64,000 nucleotides of DNA. Origin: Caproicibacter sp046707225. GTDB lineage: Bacteria > Bacillota > Clostridia > Oscillospirales > Acutalibacteraceae. The stretch is taken from assembly GCF_046707225.1 (NCBI RefSeq), contig NZ_JBJKOP010000020.1:1-64000 (forward strand), written 5' to 3'. Under the pieces are notes generated by a model. That model ran no database searches. It was not told the origin of the DNA and worked only from the letters and a program-made list of their open reading frames with translations. The position numbers and the translations under genes were made by a program. Of this stretch, positions 23,980 to 31,526 are shown piece after piece; positions within the stretch are counted from its first letter, which is position 1, and every line of letters starts with the position of its first letter.

Positions 23980-25041
23980 TCATTCCTTTTCTGCGATTTC
24001 CATCCCTTTGTGAGGAATACTCAGCAGCAGAGCGGAGCAGAGAGCAAGGAGGGCGGCGGCAGCGGGAGGAGCGGCCGAAAGCGCGCCGCTGACAGGACCC
24101 GCGAAACTGCAGAAGACTGTCTCTGTTTCCGGGAATAAAAGCATCAGTCCCCAGGAAACGGCCGCGGAAAGAACCGCCTGGAAGAAACGGAACAGAACGA
24201 AACGCGCTTTGTTGATTTTCAGTTCCGTCAAGGTCGACAAAACCTGAAAATGAACACAGATTCCGCCCCAGCCGATGGCGGCGGAAAAGACCCAGGGGGG
24301 AACGCCCAGACGGGCCAGGTCAGAGCATCCGCCCGTTACCTCCAGCAAGGCGGAAAGAGCTGCCGAGCGGGCCGGGTCGGAACAGCTCATCCTGAGCAGG
24401 TTCATCAAAGCTGCGAACAAAATGACAAAACAGCACATGTTGATTGTGGAGTGAGCCGCATCGGCTGCGGATGTAATCAGGGCCTGGGATGCGCCGTATG
24501 CTTTTGCCCTTTTCCCGCCGCGCCCCGGCGCCTCTCTTTTGGCGGTCAGTCCGCTGCCGATGCCAAGCAGCAGAAAAACGATTCCCTGAGCGGCGAAAAG
24601 AACGGCGCCCGCCCGCGGGCTTTTTAAAAACCCTGCGCCGACGGCGGTGATCACAAAAGACGGGCCCGCGTTCACGCAAAACCCAAGCATACGCTCTGCC
24701 TGTTTTTGGCTGATTTCACCGTCTTCATAAAGGGAAGCGACAGAGCGGGCTCCGGCCGGGTACCCGCCGATCAGACTCATCAGCACGGTGGGGGCCGCGC
24801 TGCCCGGCAGGCGGAACAGCTTTTGGGTTGGGCCCTCGAAGATCCCGCTGATTTTTCGTGAAAGGCCGCTTTTAACAATAAAAACGGAAAGCACCATGAA
24901 CGGGTAAAGGGAGGGAACAAGAACTTCCAGACAATAACCGATGCCGTTTTTTGCGCCCTGTGCCGCTTGTACCGGGAAAATCAGCAGCGCGCAGGCGGCG
25001 GTCAGCGTTGCGAGAAGCAGCGCTCCGGTTTTAATCCTCAT
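23980..25041 (-). CDS. ylbJ: Sporulation integral membrane protein YlbJ-like
   Basis: This 353-residue polytopic protein has about eight membrane segments and the nucleoside-recognition/Gate domain layout. NGIGYCLEVLVPSLYPFMVL near the start, SLIGGYPAGARSVASLYEDG and FCVNAGPSFVITAVG are characteristic of YlbJ, which is made under sigma-E in Bacillus and is needed for spore cortex formation. It is divergent from yqfC, another sporulation gene, so the 100-base gap between them probably holds sporulation promoters. Confidence 0.88.
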   Translation of the reverse strand: MRIKTGALLLATLTAACALLIFPVQAAQGAKNGIGYCLEVLVPSLYPFMVLSVFIVKSGLSRKISGIFEGPTQKLFRLPGSAAPTVLMSLIGGYPAGARSVASLYEDGEISQKQAERMLGFCVNAGPSFVITAVGAGFLKSPRAGAVLFAAQGIVFLLLGIGSGLTAKREAPGRGGKRAKAYGASQALITSAADAAHSTINMCCFVILFAALMNLLRMSCSDPARSAALSALLEVTGGCSDLARLGVPPWVFSAAIGWGGICVHFQVLSTLTELKINKARFVLFRFFQAVLSAAVSWGLMLLFPETETVFCSFAGPVSGALSAAPPAAAALLALCSALLLSIPHKGMEIAEKE

Positions 25042-25083
25042 GATAATGAATCACTCCCATCGTTTATGTATATGTGTCCCTGC

Positions 25084-25112
25084 GGATATTTACCCCTTTT
25101 TCCGCATAGCAT
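25084..25112 (+). promoter_or_regulatory. Possible sigma-E promoter of yqfC-yqfD
   Basis: GGATATT (25084-25090) and CATAGCAT (25105-25112) with 14 bases between them resemble the sigma-E consensus of Bacillus (KMATATT, then CATACAMT). The downstream genes belong to the sigma-E regulon in Bacillus. The match is partial. Confidence 0.5.
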
Positions 25113-25145
25113 TAGGTGTAATCACAACGGGAGCGGGGGATCACT

Positions 25146-25394
25146 TTGGGGAACAAAAACAATTTGCTGGCTCGCGCCGGACTCGGCATGCCAACTCATA
25201 TGGAGATTAACGGGAATACGGAAGCTGTGGTGGACGGGTGCAGCGGTGTGCTGGAGTATGACTCGGACGTGGTTCGCATCCGTACGGGCAAACTGGTTGT
25301 CCGTTTCACCGGAAGAGGCCTGACGATCAAATGTCTGACCGCGGAATCTCTTGTGGTAACGGGTTTTTTTACGGGAATTGAATTTCTGGTCTGA
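25146..25394 (+). CDS. yqfC: Sporulation protein YqfC
   Basis: This 82-residue protein matches YqfC: GMPTHMEINGNTEAVVDGC in the first half, followed by beta strands ending SLVVTGFFTGIEFL. YqfC is a small sporulation protein of the mother cell that has no known biochemical role. The start is TTG at 25146 behind GGGGGA. It precedes yqfD by 9 bases, as in most spore formers. Confidence 0.9.
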   Translation: MGNKNNLLARAGLGMPTHMEINGNTEAVVDGCSGVLEYDSDVVRIRTGKLVVRFTGRGLTIKCLTAESLVVTGFFTGIEFLV

Positions 25395-25403
25395 GGTGTT
25401 GTG

Positions 25404-26582
25404 ATGTTTTCGCTTCAAATTACCAGATGGATTCTGGGATATGTCCGTTTTTCGGTAATCGGCGGCAGTCCGGAACGCTTTTTCAGCTATTGCGCCAGGT
25501 CCGGGATTATTCTGTGGGACATCAGTTCCCGCAGTAACAGCGGAGCCTGCGTATCCGCCGGTCTGTACAGGAATCTTCGCTTTATGGCGCGCAAAGCCGG
25601 CTGCCGCCTTCGCGTCAGGGAGCGCCGGGGCATGCCGTTTCTGCTTCGAAGAACGCGCACCCACAGGGGGATTATCTGTGGCGCAGCCGCGTTTACCGTG
25701 ATTCTGATTCTGCTTTCCCTGCATGTCTGGTGTATTGACGTCACGGGGAACTCCACCCTTGATTCAAAGGCACTGCTGTCGGCGCTTTCCAAAAACGGCC
25801 TCTATCCCGGGGCGAAAATCACAGACGTCAATACGAAAAAAATTGAACAAAAGCTGATGCTGATGTTTCCGAAGATCCGTTGGATGACCATTAATACGCA
25901 GGGCTGCACCATGCAGGTCTGTATTCAGGAAAAGACGGAGCGCCCGGAGATTGAACAGGAAAGCGGCGTCTGCAACGTGAAAGCGTCGTCGACGGGGCAA
26001 GTTGTCGCAATCCGGATTTTTGCAGGAACGGCGCAGGTTAAAAAAGGAGACGCCGTGGCAGAGGGACAGCTTTTGGTCAGCGGCGTGGTGGAAGACGAAT
26101 TCGGCGGAAGCACCTTCGTTCATGCAAAGGCGGAAATCATCGCGGAAACTTCGCGCTCCTGCGAGTTCCGGATTCCGCTGCGGCAGAGCGTCCGGCAATC
26201 CACGGGCTCTAAGGCGGTTCGCAGAAGCCTGCGGCTGTTTGGGGCGAATATCCCGCTTACGCTGACCGGAAAGCCGAAGGGAGATTACGATGTTTCAGGA
26301 ACACAAACGGATCTGAGGCTTTTCGGCACTCTTCTCCCCGTCAGCCTTTACGAGGAGGACTGGACCGGGATGTGCACTGTCCCCGTAACAGTCACAAGGC
26401 AGCAGGCTGTCGCCGAGGCGAAAAAAGATCTCGCCGAATATGAAAAAAATCTTCCTCAGGGCACAAAGATTTTAAGCTCCTCCGCGTCCGACAGGACGGA
26501 AAAGGAAACACTTATTTATTCCGTCACTCTGAAATGCGAGGAAAACATTGCAAAAGAGTCGGAAATATTAATAAAATCGTAA
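25404..26582 (+). CDS. yqfD: Sporulation protein YqfD
   Basis: YqfD is a membrane-anchored mother-cell sporulation protein. The 392-residue product has a cytoplasmic N-terminal part with the GGSPERFFSYCARSGIILWD segment, one hydrophobic span (about residues 92-110, ending LLSLHVWCIDVTGN) and a long outer domain with YqfD-type repeats. The ATG at 25404 has AGGTG five bases upstream; a GTG three bases earlier is also open. Confidence 0.92.
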   Translation: MFSLQITRWILGYVRFSVIGGSPERFFSYCARSGIILWDISSRSNSGACVSAGLYRNLRFMARKAGCRLRVRERRGMPFLLRRTRTHRGIICGAAAFTVILILLSLHVWCIDVTGNSTLDSKALLSALSKNGLYPGAKITDVNTKKIEQKLMLMFPKIRWMTINTQGCTMQVCIQEKTERPEIEQESGVCNVKASSTGQVVAIRIFAGTAQVKKGDAVAEGQLLVSGVVEDEFGGSTFVHAKAEIIAETSRSCEFRIPLRQSVRQSTGSKAVRRSLRLFGANIPLTLTGKPKGDYDVSGTQTDLRLFGTLLPVSLYEEDWTGMCTVPVTVTRQQAVAEAKKDLAEYEKNLPQGTKILSSSASDRTEKETLIYSVTLKCEENIAKESEILIKS

Positions 26583-26603
26583 TATAATTTTGTATATTTT
26601 ATG

Positions 26604-26632
26604 GTGACGAAATCCTATAATTGTGCTATAAT
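26604..26632 (+). promoter_or_regulatory. Promoter of phoH
   Basis: TATAAT at 26627-26632 preceded by TGTGC forms an extended -10 element, with a weak GTGACG -35 box at 26604-26609 (17-base spacing). Confidence 0.6.
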
Positions 26633-26688
26633 AAACTAAAATCTATCCGGCAGGAATTTTGTTCCTGCTTAGGGCTTTAGGTGATGGG

Positions 26689-27648
26689 ATGTTTGAACAG
26701 AGGATCAATATAGACCGCATGGAGCAGGCTGTTGCACTGTTCGGCAGTTTTGATGAAAATATCAGGATTATAGAACAGGAGTACGGCGTTTCCATCGTCT
26801 ACCGCGGCGGTGAAATGAAGGTTTCCGGCGAGCCGGACGGCGTGGGCAAAGCGGTCCGCGCGATCGAAAGCCTGCTGTCGCTGATTAACCGGGGAGAAGC
26901 GCTGAGCGAACAGAATGTCCGCTACTGCATTTCCCTTGTCAACGAGGGAAGTGAAAGCAAAATCGAAACTCTCGCCGGCGACTGCATCTGCATTACCTCC
27001 AAAGGAAAACCGGTCAAGGCGAAAACGTTAGGGCAAAAGCGCTATTGCCAGGCGATTCAAAGCCATACGATTACAATCGGCGTCGGGCCGGCGGGAACGG
27101 GGAAAACTTATCTTGCTGTGGCGCTTGCCGTCAAGGCGTTTCGCGCGCAGGAGGTTAATCGGATCATCCTGACCCGTCCGGCCGTGGAAGCCGGGGAAAA
27201 GCTGGGCTTTCTGCCCGGTGATTTACAGCAGAAGGTGGACCCTTATCTGCGTCCGCTCTACGATGCCCTTTTTGATATGCTGGGTGCCGAAACCTATCAG
27301 AAATATGTAGAGCGCGGCAACATTGAGGTCGCGCCTCTCGCCTATATGCGCGGCAGAACGCTTGACGACAGCTTCATCATTCTGGATGAGGCGCAGAACA
27401 CGACGCCGGAACAGATGAAGATGTTTCTTACAAGGCTGGGTTTTAATTCCAAGATGGTGATCACCGGCGATATCACGCAAATCGACCTGCCGGACGGCAG
27501 AAAGTCGGGGCTGCGCGACGTCCTTCATATTCTGAAGGGCATTGATGATATTGCACAGATTCGTTTTTCAGAAAAAGACGTTGTGCGCCACCGTCTGGTG
27601 CAGGATATTATTAAAGCATATGAAAAAAATGAAGAAGCGGGGCGATAG
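26689..27648 (+). CDS. phoH: PhoH-like ATPase
   Basis: This 319-residue protein has a PhoH domain with Walker A GPAGTGKT (133-140), RIILTRPAVEAGEKLGFLPG and Walker B FIILDEAQN. An N-terminal KH-like segment covers about residues 1-70. PhoH-type ATPases are linked to RNA metabolism and in many Firmicutes are encoded next to ybeY, as here. The start at 26689 follows AGGTG; the frame upstream to 26659 is not supported. Confidence 0.94.
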   Translation: MFEQRINIDRMEQAVALFGSFDENIRIIEQEYGVSIVYRGGEMKVSGEPDGVGKAVRAIESLLSLINRGEALSEQNVRYCISLVNEGSESKIETLAGDCICITSKGKPVKAKTLGQKRYCQAIQSHTITIGVGPAGTGKTYLAVALAVKAFRAQEVNRIILTRPAVEAGEKLGFLPGDLQQKVDPYLRPLYDALFDMLGAETYQKYVERGNIEVAPLAYMRGRTLDDSFIILDEAQNTTPEQMKMFLTRLGFNSKMVITGDITQIDLPDGRKSGLRDVLHILKGIDDIAQIRFSEKDVVRHRLVQDIIKAYEKNEEAGR

Positions 27649-27651
27649 AAG

Positions 27652-28161
27652 TTGGAAAAAATAAGAGTAATTATTGACAATAAACAGAAAGCGGTCAAAA
27701 TACCGACCGGGCTGCGTATGCTGGTGCGCCGTTGCTGTAATGCCGTTCTGAAACTGGAAAAGTTCGAAGGCCCGGCGGAGATCAGCGTGATTTTTGTCGA
27801 CAACGAGCAGATTCAGAAGCTGAACGCCCAGTATCGAAACAAGGATGCTGCGACGGATGTGCTTTCTTTCCCCATGGGGGAAAACGGAGTTTATGATGTT
27901 AACCATGCGACCGGCGCCAAAATTCTTGGGGATATTGTCCTTTCCATGGAAAAGGCGGTAGAACAAGCGGATCGTTACGGGCATTCTCTGGAGCGTGAGG
28001 TCGGTTACCTGACGGCGCACTCCATGCTGCACCTTTTGGGATACGATCACGAAAAGGGCGGTATTGCGCGGGTCCGTATGCGCGAAAAGGAAGAAGAAGT
28101 TATGATGCAGCTCGGTCTGCCGAGCACGGCCAGCTATGTTCTGGACGAGGATGAGGAATAG
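27652..28161 (+). CDS. ybeY: rRNA maturation RNase YbeY
   Basis: YbeY is a zinc-dependent endoribonuclease for 16S rRNA 3' processing and ribosome quality control. The 169-residue protein carries the defining HSMLHLLGYDH motif (H123, H127, H133) and NAQYRNKDAATDVLSFP. The start is TTG at 27652, four bases after phoH, which implies translational coupling. In Bacillus a pgpH-type gene normally lies between phoH and ybeY; it is absent here. Confidence 0.95.
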   Translation: MEKIRVIIDNKQKAVKIPTGLRMLVRRCCNAVLKLEKFEGPAEISVIFVDNEQIQKLNAQYRNKDAATDVLSFPMGENGVYDVNHATGAKILGDIVLSMEKAVEQADRYGHSLEREVGYLTAHSMLHLLGYDHEKGGIARVRMREKEEEVMMQLGLPSTASYVLDEDEE

Positions 28162-28163
28162 GA

Positions 28164-28679
28164 TTGCGCTTTTTAAAGAGCTTTAAGTACGCGTTTCGCG
28201 GGATTGTTTACTGCATTAATAATGAGCGAAATATGCGGATACACACAGCAACAGCGCTGTATGTGTTTGTGTTTTCGTTTTTTTTTCATTTGACGCGGGC
28301 TGAATATGCCGTGCTGTTTTTAACCTTTGCTCAGGTTGTCGCGGCGGAGCTGTTTAATACGGTCGCGGAAGAATTGTGCGATTTGAACGCGGCAAGCTTC
28401 AACCCCGTTGTGCGCATCGTGAAGGACATGGCGTCCGGCGGAGTCCTCGTGTGCGCGGTGTTTTCCGTTGCGGTCGGCGTATGCCTCTTCTGGAAGCCAA
28501 ATGTTTTCGCGCAGATCCTTTGGTATTTTACACAGCATCCGATTCTGTTTTTGCTGCTGCCTCTTTTCACGGCGGCGGCTGTCTTTTATATCGTGCTTGG
28601 ACCGCTTGGAATCCGCGACCGTCTGCGGAGAAGAAAAAACGGAAATAGGGAGAGATTTTTTGGTGGAACAGGGAAGTAA
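28164..28679 (+). CDS. dgkA: Diacylglycerol/undecaprenol kinase family protein
   Basis: This 171-residue membrane protein begins with SFKYAFRGIVYCINNERNMR and has AELFNTVAEELCDL, the active-site helix of the DgkA family. In Gram-positives these enzymes phosphorylate undecaprenol for cell-wall lipid recycling. It carries about 45 residues more than the usual 120-130, adding a fourth hydrophobic segment and a basic tail. The start is TTG at 28164, two bases after ybeY, and its end overlaps era by 20 bases. Confidence 0.88.
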   Translation: MRFLKSFKYAFRGIVYCINNERNMRIHTATALYVFVFSFFFHLTRAEYAVLFLTFAQVVAAELFNTVAEELCDLNAASFNPVVRIVKDMASGGVLVCAVFSVAVGVCLFWKPNVFAQILWYFTQHPILFLLLPLFTAAAVFYIVLGPLGIRDRLRRRKNGNRERFFGGTGK

Positions 28680-29583
28680 AAAATCAGCGTTTATCGCGAT
28701 TGTCGGAAGGCCGAACGTAGGCAAATCGTCGCTTTTGAACTCGATGCTCGGGCAAAAGATCGCGATTGTTTCACAAAAGCCGCAGACCACGCGCACACGT
28801 ATTATGGGCGTCCTGACGGAGGAAGAAACGCAGACCGTTTTTATCGACACGCCCGGGCTGCTTCAGCCTCGCAATCGTCTTGGGGAATTTATGGTGCGTT
28901 CCGTTCTGGAATCCGTTTCCGGCGTGGACGCCTGTCTGCTGGTGGTGGAAGCGGGAAGAAAAACCTCCCGCTCCGCGCTGGAACTGGTCGACCGGTTCCG
29001 GTCGCAGAACATGCCGGCGATTCTGGCCATTAACAAAATCGACCTGCTGCAGGACAAGACTGCCCTGATGGAACAGATTGCGGGCGCGACCCGGCTTTAT
29101 GACTTTGAGGCGGTGGTTCCCGTATCCGCGAAGACCGGCAGCGGAGTTGCGGACCTGAAAAAGGAGCTTTTTGCCCTGGCGGAGCCCGGAGAGCATTTCT
29201 TTGACGACGATACCCTGACCGATCAGCCGGAACGGGTGATCGCCTCTGAAATTGTGCGGGAAAAACTTCTTCGGCTTCTGAGCGCCGAGATTCCGCACGG
29301 AATCGGGGTTGTGGTCGAACGGATGGCGGAACGGCCGGACCGCGGCGGGATTACCGACATCACCGCAACCATTTACTGTGAGCGCGAATCTCATAAGGCG
29401 ATCATCATTGGCAAAAGCGGGGATATGCTCAAGCGGGTCGGCACCTATGCGCGCGAGGATATGGAGCAGTTTTTCGGCTGCAAGGTGAATTTGCAGCTCT
29501 GGGTAAAAGTGAAGGAAAACTGGCGCAACCGCCAGTCCGCGCTGCGGATGATGGGCTACGACTCCTCCGGATTCGACGCCTGA
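28660..29583 (+). CDS. era: GTPase Era
   Basis: Era binds 16S rRNA and aids 30S assembly. The 307-residue protein has G1 GRPNVGKSS, G3 DTPG, G4 NKID and a C-terminal KH domain with IIIGKSGDMLKRVG. The TTG at 28660 follows GGGAG at seven bases; a GTG three bases later would also work. The longer open frame upstream overlaps dgkA and is a shadow. Gene order ybeY-dgkA-era-yqzL-recO is conserved in Firmicutes. Confidence 0.96.
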   Translation: MVEQGSKKSAFIAIVGRPNVGKSSLLNSMLGQKIAIVSQKPQTTRTRIMGVLTEEETQTVFIDTPGLLQPRNRLGEFMVRSVLESVSGVDACLLVVEAGRKTSRSALELVDRFRSQNMPAILAINKIDLLQDKTALMEQIAGATRLYDFEAVVPVSAKTGSGVADLKKELFALAEPGEHFFDDDTLTDQPERVIASEIVREKLLRLLSAEIPHGIGVVVERMAERPDRGGITDITATIYCERESHKAIIIGKSGDMLKRVGTYAREDMEQFFGCKVNLQLWVKVKENWRNRQSALRMMGYDSSGFDA

Positions 29584-29713
29584 CAAATTTTTTAGAAAGC
29601 ACATTTTTCTTGAAAATTGTGTCATTTTATGGGGTAAATTCATTTATTTACCGCTCATAGATACTGACGAAAGGCAAATACTTTGAATAGTATCATAAAA
29701 AGGAGCGGTAATC

Positions 29714-29878
29714 TTGGATAAGAAGACAGCATGGGATAGTTTCCAACATACGGGAAGTGTCAAGGATTACTTGATCTACAGCCAGCTTCGTCAGGTTGAC
29801 GAGGAGGAACAGTTGCAGGAGGACCGGAATGAGGACGGACGCCGAGGGCTTGGTTATCATGGAGAAATGCGTGGGTGA
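29714..29878 (+). CDS. yqzL: YqzL-like small protein
   Basis: A 54-residue frame starts with TTG at 29714 behind AAAAAGGAGCGG and begins MDKKTAWDSFQHTGSVKDYL. This resembles YqzL, a short protein encoded between era and recO in Bacillus, where the pattern W..F..TG....YL recurs. Its second half is charged and unusual, because its last 50 bases are also the start of recO in another frame. The role of YqzL is unknown. Confidence 0.75.
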   Translation: MDKKTAWDSFQHTGSVKDYLIYSQLRQVDEEEQLQEDRNEDGRRGLGYHGEMRG

Positions 29879-30593
29879 CAGCGATCGGCTGATCACCGTT
29901 CTCACCAAAGAAAAAGGGGTTTTGCGGGCTTTTGTCCAGCGGCCGGGCCGGGCCAAAAACGGCAGGCTTTCAGCGACAAGGCTTTTCAGTTACTCCCGCT
30001 TCACAATTTTTGAGGGGCGGGATAAATACATAATCGACGACGCCCGGCCGATCGAAGTGTTTTTTGACCTTCGAAAGGATATCGAGCGTCTTTCGCTTGC
30101 CCAATATTTCTGTGAGCTTTCCCTTGCTCTTGCTCCGCAGGATTCGCCCGCCGGGGAATATCTCCGCCTGGTTCTCAACGCGCTTTATTTTCTTGGCCGC
30201 GGGGACCGGCCCGCGCGCATCATCAAATCGGTCGTGGAAATGCGCATGCTGGCTCTTTCGGGCTATCAGCCCGATCTGGTCGGGTGTTCGGAATGCGGGA
30301 AGTTTGAATCGGACATTATGTATTTCCTTCCGGTTTCCGGCAGAATTGTCTGCGGAGAATGCGGCTGTCCTCGCGGGGAAACGTCTGTTCGACTGGGGCG
30401 CGGCGCAATGGCGGGACTGCGGCATACGATTTACGCGGGACTGGAAAAAGCCTTTTCCTTCACGCTCTCTCCGCAGGGAACGGAAGAATTGGGGCGAGCC
30501 GCGGAAGCCTATGTCCTCAGCACGCTGAGCCGAAGTTTTGCCACTTTGGACTTTTATCACGCAACGGCCGGGGACACCGGGTGGAAAGGGTAA
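29829..30593 (+). CDS. recO: DNA repair protein RecO
   Basis: RecO helps load RecA onto SSB-coated DNA with RecR. The 254-residue protein has the N-terminal OB fold (TDAEGLVIMEKCVGDSDRLI) and a zinc site formed by CSECGKF and CGECG in the second half. The ATG at 29829 lies six bases behind AGGAGG, inside the upstream yqzL frame; the frame from 29796 has no family match. It follows era as in most Firmicutes. Confidence 0.94.
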   Translation: MRTDAEGLVIMEKCVGDSDRLITVLTKEKGVLRAFVQRPGRAKNGRLSATRLFSYSRFTIFEGRDKYIIDDARPIEVFFDLRKDIERLSLAQYFCELSLALAPQDSPAGEYLRLVLNALYFLGRGDRPARIIKSVVEMRMLALSGYQPDLVGCSECGKFESDIMYFLPVSGRIVCGECGCPRGETSVRLGRGAMAGLRHTIYAGLEKAFSFTLSPQGTEELGRAAEAYVLSTLSRSFATLDFYHATAGDTGWKG

Positions 30594-30597
30594 AAAG

Positions 30598-31125
30598 ATG
30601 GAACGGAGAGAGGACCTGAAGATCCGTTTGGCGGAGCAGGCGGATTTTTCAGAGATTTTATCGCTTTATGCCGGCGCGATGCGGAAAATGCGCGAAGAAG
30701 GCATCGACCAGTGGGACGAATTTTACCCGCATGAAACAGATTTGCTGCAAGACGTTGAGCGGGGTGAAATGCTGCTTTTGACAATGGACGGGAAACCGGT
30801 TTCCGCAGCTGTGCTGAACGCGGAGCAATCGCCCGAATATGAAGCGGTCGAGTGGCATATTGGTAGAGTGGACCCGCCTGGAGTGATTCACCGCCTTTGC
30901 GTCAGCGCGCAGGGACAGGGGAAAGGTTTGGGAAGGCAGACCCTGAAGGCTGCCGAACACTGGGCGCGCGAACTTGGGTACCGCTACATACGACTCGACA
31001 CCTTTACAAAAAATCCGCAGGCAATCAAATTATATGAATCTGCGGGTTATCAGAGGGCTGGAAATGTAACATATCGCAAAGGGCTTTTTCTCTGCTACGA
31101 AAAACTTCTGGATGGTGAAGGATGA
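30598..31125 (+). CDS. GNAT family N-acetyltransferase
   Basis: This 175-residue protein has the GNAT core: VIHRLCVSAQGQGKGLGRQT (acetyl-CoA-binding loop) and IRLDTFTKNPQAIKLYESAG. The substrate is not evident. It starts four bases after recO and its last four bases overlap the start of the ACT gene, so it lies within the recO-mutS2 transcript. Confidence 0.9.
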   Translation: MERREDLKIRLAEQADFSEILSLYAGAMRKMREEGIDQWDEFYPHETDLLQDVERGEMLLLTMDGKPVSAAVLNAEQSPEYEAVEWHIGRVDPPGVIHRLCVSAQGQGKGLGRQTLKAAEHWARELGYRYIRLDTFTKNPQAIKLYESAGYQRAGNVTYRKGLFLCYEKLLDGEG

Positions 31126-31526
31126 AACTGGAACTGATAAAAGGTGAATTTACAGTCTGCAAGATCCTAAATGCAAAGGATGCTTCTCTTTCCGGAAATT
31201 TTGTATCCGTTACAAAGACAAAGGATGAAATTTCATTGGTTTGTCCGACTGAGAATGTGCCGGAGCATTGCGCGGTCAGAGAAGACGGTTGGGCTTGTGT
31301 GAAAGCGGCCGGCCCTCTCGATTTTTCTTTGATCGGAATTTTGGCGAGGATTTCCGCGATTTTAGCAGAGAATAAAATCAGTATTTTCGCGGTTTCTACC
31401 TTTGATACGGATTATATTCTGATGAAGGATGAAAAGCTGAACCAAGCCGTTGCGGCTCTTCGGGAAAATGGTTACGAGTTCTCTGCGCAGCGGCCTGTAA
31501 GGGAGGAAAAACAAATACATGCCTAG
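31122..31526 (+). CDS. ACT domain-containing protein
   Basis: This 134-residue protein looks like the stand-alone ACT proteins of COG3603: a first half with KDEISLVCPTENVP and a second half with LDFSLIGILARISAILAENK followed by ISIFAVSTFDTDYIL. ACT domains bind amino acids and regulate enzymes, but no partner is adjacent. It overlaps the GNAT gene by four bases and mutS2 by eight. Confidence 0.88.
   Translation: MKLELIKGEFTVCKILNAKDASLSGNFVSVTKTKDEISLVCPTENVPEHCAVREDGWACVKAAGPLDFSLIGILARISAILAENKISIFAVSTFDTDYILMKDEKLNQAVAALRENGYEFSAQRPVREEKQIHA

Noticed and set aside
28468..28659. N-terminal extension of Era from 28468
   Set aside because: It lies wholly inside dgkA in another frame, is Cys/Ser/Arg-rich and has no family match.
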